Shown here: positions 7,423-13,338 of the stretch, in pieces
How positions within the stretch are numbered: the stretch's first letter is position 1
Layout: each line of letters starts with the position of its first letter
Assembly: GCA_003450815.1 (NCBI GenBank)
Contig: DMES01000079.1
Location: 1 to 13,649 of the forward strand
Origin: Elusimicrobiota bacterium
GTDB taxonomy: Bacteria > Elusimicrobiota > Elusimicrobia > Elusimicrobiales > UBA9959
Length of the DNA stretch: 13,649 bases
Reading direction: 5' to 3'
The notes under the pieces: model-generated
What the model was told of the DNA's origin: nothing
The model's input: the letters and a program-made list of their open reading frames with translations, nothing else
Databases searched by the model: none
Made by a program: the position numbers and the translations under genes

Positions 7423-8298
7423 ATGGAAAAGAAAGAATCTCTTTTTGCGGGATTGACTCCATCCCCGGTGTCCGCTCCGGGCTCAGCTCAGGCAAAGCCG
7501 GAAAGCGACGCCAGGGTTGCGCCCCTTGAGGTCTCAGTCAGGGCCCTCCAGGCCGAAATAGTCGCCTTAAAACAAGCCGCCGCCCGTCCCAATCCGCCGG
7601 CTCCGCCTGCATCGCCGCAAAACGACAAAGAACTGCTTTCGCGGCTTGAGAAGGCGGAAAATGGATTTTCGGAGCTGAAAACGACTTTATCGGAGTTGCA
7701 ATCCCAAATGAAAGAACGCCAGGCAACGCTGGTTTCCAAAGAGGAAATAGAGACCGTGAAGGTTAAACTTGCGGATACCTGCGGGGTTTTTGAAACTATT
7801 AAGCGCGCAGTTTCCGAATACACCTCTGAGTTTTCAGGGATTGAGAGGGAATGCCGTAAGTCCCTGGGGGAGATGCAAGGCTATGTCAAAAACATGGACC
7901 AGAAACTGGTGGCCGAAAAAATTGATGATCATCTGAAAGATTCCGTTTCACGCCTGAGCTCCAAAATGGCGGATGTGGAAAGAGCAGTACACGCCGGCTT
8001 GTCAGATCTCTCCAGCCGGCTTATGACCGATGAGGTTTTTTACAGGAAGATATTTTCAGAGGCGGAGGAAAGACTGAGAAAAGGCCTGGAGCCGGATATT
8101 CAGTCAATCAACGGCCAGCTTAAGGTTTTGACTTCAAAAGTGAACTGGCTCATGGACGAATATAGTATAGTTATGGAGCGTAAAATGCGCGCTCTTGAGG
8201 CCAAATACTCGGCTTTTGATATCATCTCCGCCAGGATGGATAACATTAGCGAGGCCCTTAGGGCCGAAAAGGCCGATGCGGAAAAACGAAAGTTCTGA
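7423..8298 (+). CDS. Cytoplasmic coiled-coil protein 1 of the motor-like module
   Basis: 291 residues. The start is 5 bases after the fliFG1 stop, so the two are translationally linked. There is no signal peptide or membrane helix. The N-terminus MEKKESLFAGLTPSPVSAPG matches coiled-coil protein 2 (MEKKNSIFAGLNPTPASSPV). A proline-rich stretch (56-65) precedes long helical segments with heptad-like spacing: ~68-118, ~140-200 and ~205-287. The central region contains two Cys (C120, C144). I do not recognise a family; position after FliG matches where fliH lies in flagellar operons, but I see no FliH-specific signature. A structural or adaptor partner of the rotor-like ring is the best inference, with FAGLxPxP as a possible docking peptide. 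Confidence 0.7.
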   Translation: MEKKESLFAGLTPSPVSAPGSAQAKPESDARVAPLEVSVRALQAEIVALKQAAARPNPPAPPASPQNDKELLSRLEKAENGFSELKTTLSELQSQMKERQATLVSKEEIETVKVKLADTCGVFETIKRAVSEYTSEFSGIERECRKSLGEMQGYVKNMDQKLVAEKIDDHLKDSVSRLSSKMADVERAVHAGLSDLSSRLMTDEVFYRKIFSEAEERLRKGLEPDIQSINGQLKVLTSKVNWLMDEYSIVMERKMRALEAKYSAFDIISARMDNISEALRAEKADAEKRKF

Positions 8299-8299
8299 T

Positions 8300-8323
8300 C
8301 CGAATTCCATCCGAGGGATTCGG
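8300..8323 (+). terminator. Hairpin after coiled-coil gene 1, weak terminator candidate
   Basis: CCGAATTCC (8300-8308) pairs with GGGATTCGG (8315-8323), nine pairs with one G-T, six-base loop, starting two bases after the stop. What follows is GTTTACT rather than a real T run, so termination may be partial. It separates fliFG1-coiled coil 1 from the motA promoter. Confidence 0.4.
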
Positions 8324-8340
8324 GTTTACTAGTACCCCTG

Positions 8341-8397
8341 CCTGGTGTTATAATGTAATATTGTTATAACTTTTCTGAAACATCGCTTTTATATACT
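8341..8397 (+). promoter_or_regulatory. Shared promoter element upstream of motA
   Basis: Aligns gaplessly with 5654-5710: CCTGGTGT (8341-8348), GTAA (8355-8358), core ATAACTTTTCTGAAACATCG (8366-8385) and TATACT (8392-8397), all at identical spacing. TTTCTGAAA is at 8372-8380. A leader of ~14 bases would carry GAGGAG before the motA ATG. A second possible -10, TATAAT at 8349-8354 with TTTACT at 8325-8330 (18-base spacer), overlaps this element and has no counterpart upstream of fliFG1. Confidence 0.7.
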
Positions 8398-8417
8398 TAT
8401 GGAATGAGGAGCGCATT

Positions 8418-9158
8418 ATGGACTTGAGTACTGTGTTTGGCATTATCGCTTTCGTGTTGCTGATCGGTGGCGGGGTAATCTCTAAGCAGCTTTCCACTTC
8501 GTTGGTAAACACGCATGGCGTTTTCGTGGTGCTTGGTGGCTGTTTGGTGGCTATGCTGATTAATACGCCGCTTAAATACCTGTATAAGGCGGTTACGGAA
8601 CTAATAACCCTTGTGGGTGACGACAACAGTTCAAATATACAGAGGGTCATACCCGTGATAACCAACCTCGCGGAAGAGTGCAGGAGAAAAGGCCTGTCCG
8701 CGCTTAAAGAAGCGGACCCCTCCATAGCTAAAGGTTTTCTAAACCGCGCTTCGCTGGCGGCGCTTGAATACAATGATTACAATTTTGTCAGGCAGATAAT
8801 GGAGCAGGAGATAAACCAGGCGGCGGATGAGACCAACGAGATTGCCAATGTTTACCGCACCATGGGCGTTCTTATGCCTATGTTCGGACTGTTGGGCACG
8901 CTGATAGGTATCATAGGTGTGCTTAAAGACCTTTCCAATCCGGAAAGCGTGGGGCCCGCCATGGGCGTGGCCATAACTTCAGCTTTTTACGGCATCTTTA
9001 TGGCTAACATGGTCTGTGTGCCGATAGCCGGCAAGATACGCGCCAGGATATGGATGGATGTGAAACTGAAGTCCATGATACTGGAGGGAGTTCTGGAGAT
9101 AATGAAAGGCAGTATCCCGATCGTGGTGGAGAGGAGACTGCAGTCGTTCCTTGGGTAA
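8418..9158 (+). CDS. motA: MotA stator subunit
   Basis: 246 residues, the usual length for the MotA/PomA family, with four membrane helices at ~4-22, ~32-50, ~147-170 and ~181-205. The pore helix signature MPMFGLLGTLIGIIGVL (153-169) carries the conserved proline P154, and P202 (VCVPIAGKI) matches the second functional proline. The large cytoplasmic loop contains EECRRKGLSALKEAD: R89 aligns with E. coli R90, but the position of E. coli E98 is K97, with Glu one residue later. MotA and MotB form the ion-driven stator that pushes on FliG; here the rotor partner is presumably the FliF-FliG fusion. GAGGAG lies six bases before the ATG. The gene sits between the two fliFG/coiled-coil pairs and has its own promoter. 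Confidence 0.95.
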   Translation: MDLSTVFGIIAFVLLIGGGVISKQLSTSLVNTHGVFVVLGGCLVAMLINTPLKYLYKAVTELITLVGDDNSSNIQRVIPVITNLAEECRRKGLSALKEADPSIAKGFLNRASLAALEYNDYNFVRQIMEQEINQAADETNEIANVYRTMGVLMPMFGLLGTLIGIIGVLKDLSNPESVGPAMGVAITSAFYGIFMANMVCVPIAGKIRARIWMDVKLKSMILEGVLEIMKGSIPIVVERRLQSFLG

Positions 9159-9173
9159 CAGCAGCGGGTACAG

Positions 9174-9198
9174 CAGGTATAGAGGGCGCCAGGCATAG
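9174..9198 (+). repeat. 25-base dispersed repeat, copy B
   Basis: One mismatch from 5559-5583. It begins 15 bases after the motA stop and runs into the AGGA ribosome site of fliFG2. AGGCATAG (9191-9198) is complementary to CTATGCCT (9303-9310) inside the signal-peptide codons of fliFG2, so the inverted repeat brackets the start of that gene. Confidence 0.75.
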
Positions 9199-9208
9199 GA
9201 AAGAATTT

Positions 9209-10906
9209 ATGTTACAGCAAAAATTTAAAGCTGACAAACAGGAGAACGGAAGCACTGCTTCCTCTCGTCGTTCTTTGTGCTTTTGCCTGTTACTTTTCCT
9301 TTCTATGCCTTTGCATATATCTGTTGTTTACGCCCAGAACATGCCGCTGGACGATAAGGCTAGGTATGAACGGTCGCTTGAGAAGAAGGTGGATGAGGTA
9401 CTGATGAGATTGCTGGGCCCTAACCAGGCCCAGGTCGTGGTACAGGCCACCATGGATTTTACCAGGACGGAGAAGGTGGACATGACCTCACGGGTCCCCG
9501 CCGGCTCGGGTGCGGGAGCGGCTACGGGGAAAGACGGGGTGTTCAAGTGGGACGGTTCCTCAACGGAGAACCAGATCTTTGCCGAATACCTGCTGCCTGG
9601 TTTCCCCGGCATGTCCGGCGGCAACGGTAAGCCGGAAAACACCTCGTACCAGAAACAGATGCTTTATCCCGCTTCGTTCATAACTAAACTTATTGTGACA
9701 GTTATCCTTAACAAGAACCTTTCGGATAGCGAAGGCCAGGCTGTCCGGAGCGTGGTACTCGAAATACTTTCTATGGACCAGAAGAGGGGGGACGAACTGA
9801 TTATCGTCAAGACCCCTTTCGCCCCATTCTGGCGCACAATCTGGTACACGCCCGAGGCTATGAGTCTGGTGTTTAAATATGGAATTATGACTATTTTGGG
9901 AATCGTAGCGATGGTAGTGGTGGCTATAGGTTTTCTGAAACTGGCAGGGGCTATGAACACCATGGCAAAAGCGCAGCAGGGGCACCAGATAACTATGGAC
10001 ATGGGCAAAGGTTTCGGCAATATGCCTGCGCTGCCAGGTTCCGGCGGATCAGGCGGATTGGGTGGTTCGCTGAACCTTACGGTTGGTGGAGAAACAAAGG
10101 TGAAGGACGGCGGTGAGGACGGAGGCGGCGGCGTAAATTTGGAGAAAGTGGTATTCAATGTAATGCCTGACCAGGCTGTTTTTCTGGTTGAAATGATGGG
10201 CAGTGAAGACCCCGCCAACGTGGCGCTTGTGGCCGCCCACCTGCCGTCGGATACTCGCAGCGAGTTTTTGCGGATACTGCCCCCCGCCGCTGCGTCGGAA
10301 GTGATCTCGCATATGGCCAGGGTGCGGTTTGTGGAGCCGGATGTTATCAACACGATCAAAGACGAGCTTGAGCGGCGATTGAGCGGAGCCGTGGGCGGGG
10401 TGCAGCAGGTAATAGAGATTCTGGATAAGGTAAGTCTGCGCGCCAAGAAAGAGATGCTGAATCATTTGGCGGAAAAAGACCCCGATACCGCGCGCCTGGT
10501 CAGAAGCAGGGTCTTCCTGCCTGAGGACCTGGGCCGGCTTTCAGAAAAAGACATGTCTGTGCTTATAAGCAATTTCAAAATAGAATCGCTGGCTTGCGCC
10601 ATCTGGGAATTCCCGCAGGAACTGAAAGATGCTATCAGGAAGCAGATGGCGGACAAGACTTGGCAGATGGTGGAGCAGACGATGAAATACGGGGCGCCCT
10701 CGCGTGAGAGCTCCGAAAAAGCGGTGGAAGAGCTGGTGGAGTCGGCTTTAAAACTTATGAAAGAAGGTCGCGTTTCCAATCCGCTGGAGAGCGGCGCCGG
10801 AATGCCGGCCGGTTCGGAAGTGGAAAAGAAGATCCCTCCTTCCGCGGGCGAGTTGGCGATGGTTCTTCCGGAACCGCCTCAGCTTGAGCCGAGTGAAAAG
10901 GCTTAA
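9209..10906 (+). CDS. FliF(RBM3)-FliG(M+C) fusion protein, rotor-like copy 2
   Basis: 565 residues from the ATG at 9209, with AGGA eight bases upstream; a longer frame from 9050 lies inside motA in another frame and is rejected. Signal peptide ~1-43 (SLCFCLLLFLSMPLHISVVYA before QNMPLDD). RBM3-like region ~48-204, membrane helix ~223-247, a linker richer in Gly than copy 1 (~272-310), FliG_M ~312-392 and FliG_C ~395-522. The FliG part differs from copy 1 at about 18 of roughly 215 residues, whereas signal peptide, periplasmic insert and linker diverge. Both copies keep the same altered torque-interface residues (W466, K483, Q490, T491, R499 at E. coli positions 264, 281, 288, 289 and 297 in my alignment). 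The copies could form a mixed ring or two alternative rings. It follows motA by 50 bases and probably shares its transcript. Confidence 0.88.
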   Translation: MLQQKFKADKQENGSTASSRRSLCFCLLLFLSMPLHISVVYAQNMPLDDKARYERSLEKKVDEVLMRLLGPNQAQVVVQATMDFTRTEKVDMTSRVPAGSGAGAATGKDGVFKWDGSSTENQIFAEYLLPGFPGMSGGNGKPENTSYQKQMLYPASFITKLIVTVILNKNLSDSEGQAVRSVVLEILSMDQKRGDELIIVKTPFAPFWRTIWYTPEAMSLVFKYGIMTILGIVAMVVVAIGFLKLAGAMNTMAKAQQGHQITMDMGKGFGNMPALPGSGGSGGLGGSLNLTVGGETKVKDGGEDGGGGVNLEKVVFNVMPDQAVFLVEMMGSEDPANVALVAAHLPSDTRSEFLRILPPAAASEVISHMARVRFVEPDVINTIKDELERRLSGAVGGVQQVIEILDKVSLRAKKEMLNHLAEKDPDTARLVRSRVFLPEDLGRLSEKDMSVLISNFKIESLACAIWEFPQELKDAIRKQMADKTWQMVEQTMKYGAPSRESSEKAVEELVESALKLMKEGRVSNPLESGAGMPAGSEVEKKIPPSAGELAMVLPEPPQLEPSEKA

Positions 10907-10940
10907 GGCTTAGGGCTTAGGGCTTAGGGCTTAGGGCTGA
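10899..10940 (+). repeat. Tandem heptamer repeat at the fliFG2 3' end
   Basis: Six 7-base units: AGGCTTA twice, GGGCTTA three times, then GGGCTGA. The first unit and the stop codon (10904-10906) lie within fliFG2. At the matching place fliFG1 has just two units, AGGCTGA and GGGCTGA (7404-7417), ending in its own stop. The array therefore looks like a slipped-strand expansion of a short ancestral duplicate. It lengthens the gap to coiled-coil gene 2 to 95 bases, against 5 in the first pair. Confidence 0.85.
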
Positions 10941-11001
10941 AGGATGGTCGTTACTTAGGTAGCCAGAAGTCGGAATTCTTCCTTTGTTTCCTGGGAAATT
11001 T

Positions 11002-12525
11002 ATGGAAAAGAAAAACTCTATTTTTGCCGGCTTGAATCCAACCCCGGCATCGTCACCGGTTTCCGGTTCGGTAAATCCGGAGAGCGAAGTAAAGGTCCCG
11101 CTCCGTCCGCCAGGCCCTGACCCTGAAGTGGTGGCGCTGAAACAGAAGATGGACGCGATGGAGAAAGATTTTAAGAGCGCGCTTAAATCGCCTGCTACGG
11201 ATCCGGAAGTGACGGCACTGAAACAAAAGATGGATGTTATAGAGCAGAATATAGTCGTACAGCTTGAAAAAAGGATCAGGGAATACCTCCTTGCCGCTTT
11301 ACCGCCCCAGCCTCCGCCAGGCGCGCCTAAACCGCCGGATCTGGCGGCCAGGATAGTAGAGTTAGATAAGCGTCTGGAAGAGTTTGTCCGCAGCACCATG
11401 GTTACTTCAGCCCAGATGAAACATATAGAAGAATCCAAGAGCGGAGCCCGCCGTGAGACTGAAGAGTTGCTTAAAGTGGTAAGAGAGCAGCAGAAATATT
11501 CTGAAATGGACCGGCAGATGCACGACCAGGTAGAGAAGGCCTGGACCCGTGTGGAAGAGCTGGAAAAGAAACTCATGGATTTTTACGCCTCATCCATCAC
11601 CAGGCAATCCGATGAGAGAAAGATCCCCCAGCCGGTTGTTTTGGGGGCGGAAGTGGAAAAGATGTTGGAATTAAGACTGCAGAAGCTGAGCCATGAGATT
11701 GAGCTTAAATTTAAGTCCATTGCCGCTAAAATGGATGAGACCTCCCCGGCGCTGGCGCGTAAGAGTGAAGAAAGGATCTCGTCCATGGTTTCAAATCTGG
11801 ATGTGAGGCTGGCCGCGTTTGAGGGCGAGTTTAAAAAGATGCACCTGAACATTTCCTCCAGCGAAGATACCATACAGGCGCTTTATGTGGATATCAGGAA
11901 TGAGATGCTGTCCGCCCTGAAAAATTCCATGAAGGAAGAGAGCGAGGCGGTAAGGAAATATGTTGACGGCTTTGTTGTGGATACGGAAGCGCGGATGGGC
12001 GCCATGTCTAAACTTGTAATCGGGCACATGGATGAAATGATGGTCCAGACCAGGCAGGAGGGTGTGAGGCTGGAGAAAATGGGCTCCGCTATGGAGATAA
12101 ATGCGGGAAATTCCCGTGCGGCCCTGTCCGCCCTGGTTGGGGAAATACAGGGGATACTGCAGAAGCATGCTATAGATATAGGGGAGCGCATACGGATAGA
12201 AAACGCTAAAAATGCCGGCGAGATAATGGAGTTCTCCCGCCTTTCAGCTTTTAGTCTTGCCAGCGCCACCGCTGTAGCCGCTAACATGGATGAACTGAAT
12301 GTAAGACTTTCGCAGCTGAGGGATAATTTAAAAGTTTTTGTGGATGGGATGAAAGATGTCAAGCTGGAATCCGTGCTTGGAGTTTCAGGGGCGTTGGTGC
12401 GAAAAAATTTTGAAGGGATACAGGGTGTTCTGAACGGAATGGAGCAAGATCTGTCCGCCTTCAACAAGATAAAAAGAGGGATAACCGATAACCTTAAAGG
12501 GTTGGCGGGTGGGGGAAAGTTATAG
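11002..12525 (+). CDS. Cytoplasmic coiled-coil protein 2 of the motor-like module
   Basis: 507 residues from ATG 11002. An in-frame ATG at 10984 would add six residues, but 11002 aligns with coiled-coil 1, including the shared bases GAAATTTATGGAAAAG around the start. There is no signal peptide or membrane helix. N-terminal signature MEKKNSIFAGLNPTP, then a 27-residue tandem repeat (DPEVVALKQKMD at 40-51 and DPEVTALKQKMD at 67-78), a proline-rich spacer (100-113), and long charged helices from ~115 to ~500, breaking near 205-215 and 365-380. It ends LAGGGKL. It is 216 residues longer than its paralogue, with extra helical sequence in the C-terminal half. No known family is recognised; an elongated scaffold or spoke attached to the rotor is an inference. 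It is 38 bases upstream of motB. Confidence 0.7.
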   Translation: MEKKNSIFAGLNPTPASSPVSGSVNPESEVKVPLRPPGPDPEVVALKQKMDAMEKDFKSALKSPATDPEVTALKQKMDVIEQNIVVQLEKRIREYLLAALPPQPPPGAPKPPDLAARIVELDKRLEEFVRSTMVTSAQMKHIEESKSGARRETEELLKVVREQQKYSEMDRQMHDQVEKAWTRVEELEKKLMDFYASSITRQSDERKIPQPVVLGAEVEKMLELRLQKLSHEIELKFKSIAAKMDETSPALARKSEERISSMVSNLDVRLAAFEGEFKKMHLNISSSEDTIQALYVDIRNEMLSALKNSMKEESEAVRKYVDGFVVDTEARMGAMSKLVIGHMDEMMVQTRQEGVRLEKMGSAMEINAGNSRAALSALVGEIQGILQKHAIDIGERIRIENAKNAGEIMEFSRLSAFSLASATAVAANMDELNVRLSQLRDNLKVFVDGMKDVKLESVLGVSGALVRKNFEGIQGVLNGMEQDLSAFNKIKRGITDNLKGLAGGGKL

Positions 12526-12549
12526 ATGGCGGTTCCTACGCTTTTGCGC

Positions 12550-12555
12550 TATAAT
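12550..12555 (+). promoter_or_regulatory. -10 box of a likely leaderless motB promoter
   Basis: Perfect TATAAT ends eight bases before the motB ATG, so transcription would start at or within about two bases of the start codon. No Shine-Dalgarno is present and no good -35 is visible. ileS shows the same arrangement. Confidence 0.5.
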
Positions 12556-12563
12556 TTCGGACT

Positions 12564-13253
12564 ATGATATACAAGAACCGGCGGGATGATCTTGAAAACC
12601 AGTTGAACAAGGGCGCTTTGTGGGCCGTCACCTATGGCGACCTGATGAGCTACCTGATGATATTTTTCCTGATCCTCTTTTCTTTCTCAATAACCAAAAC
12701 AGATAAGGCCAAGAGCCGCAAATATGAAGAATCGCTTGTCAACATTCAGAAGGCTTTCGGCGGCAAGATGGACAATAAACAAGTTGAGCGCGCCAAAGTA
12801 CAGGAGCAGGAAGAACATGTGGCTGATAAGATAAAGCAGAGCATGGAGAACAATCAGATGTCCGGTATGGTACAGATAGAATCCAACGAGCATCGGGTAA
12901 AGCTGGTTCTGACCGAAGCGGTCCTTTTTGACTCCGGCAAGGCGGATCTTAAAGATAAGGCTAAAGAAATTCTAAAGCCCATCGCCGTGGAACTCATGAA
13001 GCTGCCCAATGATATCTGGGTAGAGGGCCATACCGACAATGTTCCCATGCACAAAGGGCGTTACGCCACCAACTGGGAGCTATCCATGTCCAGAGCTTAT
13101 AGCGTTATACAATTTTTGGAAGAAATAGGAATGAATCCCAAAAAACTGGCCGGCATCGGTTATGGCGAAAACCGCCCCGTAGCGGAAAACACAACCATGG
13201 AAGGGCGAGCCAAGAATCGCCGTATAGAAATCTCCCTGCTAAAGACCGAGTAG
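12564..13253 (+). CDS. motB: MotB stator subunit with OmpA-like peptidoglycan-binding domain
   Basis: 229 residues. After a short positively charged cytoplasmic tail, a single membrane helix (~18-42) bears the ion-carrying aspartate in WAVTYGDLMSYLMIFF (D26). A linker of ~60 residues with an amphipathic stretch (plug region) leads to the OmpA-like domain (~105-225), with LFDSGKADL, GHTDN (155-159), NWELSMSRA (170-178), GYGENRP and GRAKNRRIEI (214-223). All residues expected for peptidoglycan anchoring appear present. With MotA it should form a working stator; proton versus sodium use cannot be told from this. ATG 12564 is the first start after an in-frame stop at 12552. It is the last gene of the module, followed by two terminators. 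Confidence 0.95.
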   Translation: MIYKNRRDDLENQLNKGALWAVTYGDLMSYLMIFFLILFSFSITKTDKAKSRKYEESLVNIQKAFGGKMDNKQVERAKVQEQEEHVADKIKQSMENNQMSGMVQIESNEHRVKLVLTEAVLFDSGKADLKDKAKEILKPIAVELMKLPNDIWVEGHTDNVPMHKGRYATNWELSMSRAYSVIQFLEEIGMNPKKLAGIGYGENRPVAENTTMEGRAKNRRIEISLLKTE

Positions 13254-13277
13254 AAAAAGGAGCCCGGCTCCTTTTTT
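13254..13277 (+). terminator. Rho-independent terminator after motB
   Basis: GGAGC (13259-13263), loop CCG, GCTCC (13267-13271), then six T. A preceding A run extends the stem by about five A-T pairs, so it may act in both directions. It begins one base after the motB stop. Confidence 0.85.
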
Positions 13278-13295
13278 CTAAAAAATTCCCGACTT

Positions 13296-13321
13296 CCGTC
13301 CGCCTTAGGCGGACGGATTTT
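13296..13321 (+). terminator. Second Rho-independent terminator before ileS
   Basis: CCGTCCGCC (13296-13304) and GGCGGACGG (13308-13316) form a perfect nine-base stem with a TTA loop, followed by ATTTTTG. It isolates the motor-like operon from ileS. The ileS -35 region falls inside this hairpin. Confidence 0.8.
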
Positions 13322-13323
13322 TG

Positions 13324-13329
13324 TATAAT
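13324..13329 (+). promoter_or_regulatory. -10 box of a likely leaderless ileS promoter
   Basis: Perfect TATAAT, nine bases before the ileS ATG at 13339, in the context TTTTTGTATAATTTAG. No Shine-Dalgarno is present between box and start codon, as at motB. Confidence 0.5.
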
Positions 13330-13338
13330 TTAGTCATA

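Noticed and set aside
7423..8298. Calling coiled-coil protein 1 FliH by position
   Set aside because: Only gene order supports it; no FliH-specific motif is visible and the N-terminal head is particular to this module.
9050..9208. Extended N-terminus of fliFG2 starting inside motA
   Set aside because: The frame overlaps the end of motA out of frame, has no ribosome site, and would bury a clear signal peptide that begins at 9209 behind an AGGA site.
10899..10940. Telomere-like repeat or CRISPR-like array
   Set aside because: Units are 7 bases with no spacers and are explained by local expansion of the two-unit sequence seen after fliFG1.
5654..13253. Zorya-type anti-phage defence, which also uses MotAB-like ZorA/ZorB
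   Set aside because: MotA here has normal length without the long ZorA cytoplasmic tail, MotB is a standard flagellar type, and no ZorC, ZorD or ZorE-like nuclease or helicase is present. FliF-FliG fusions are not part of Zorya.
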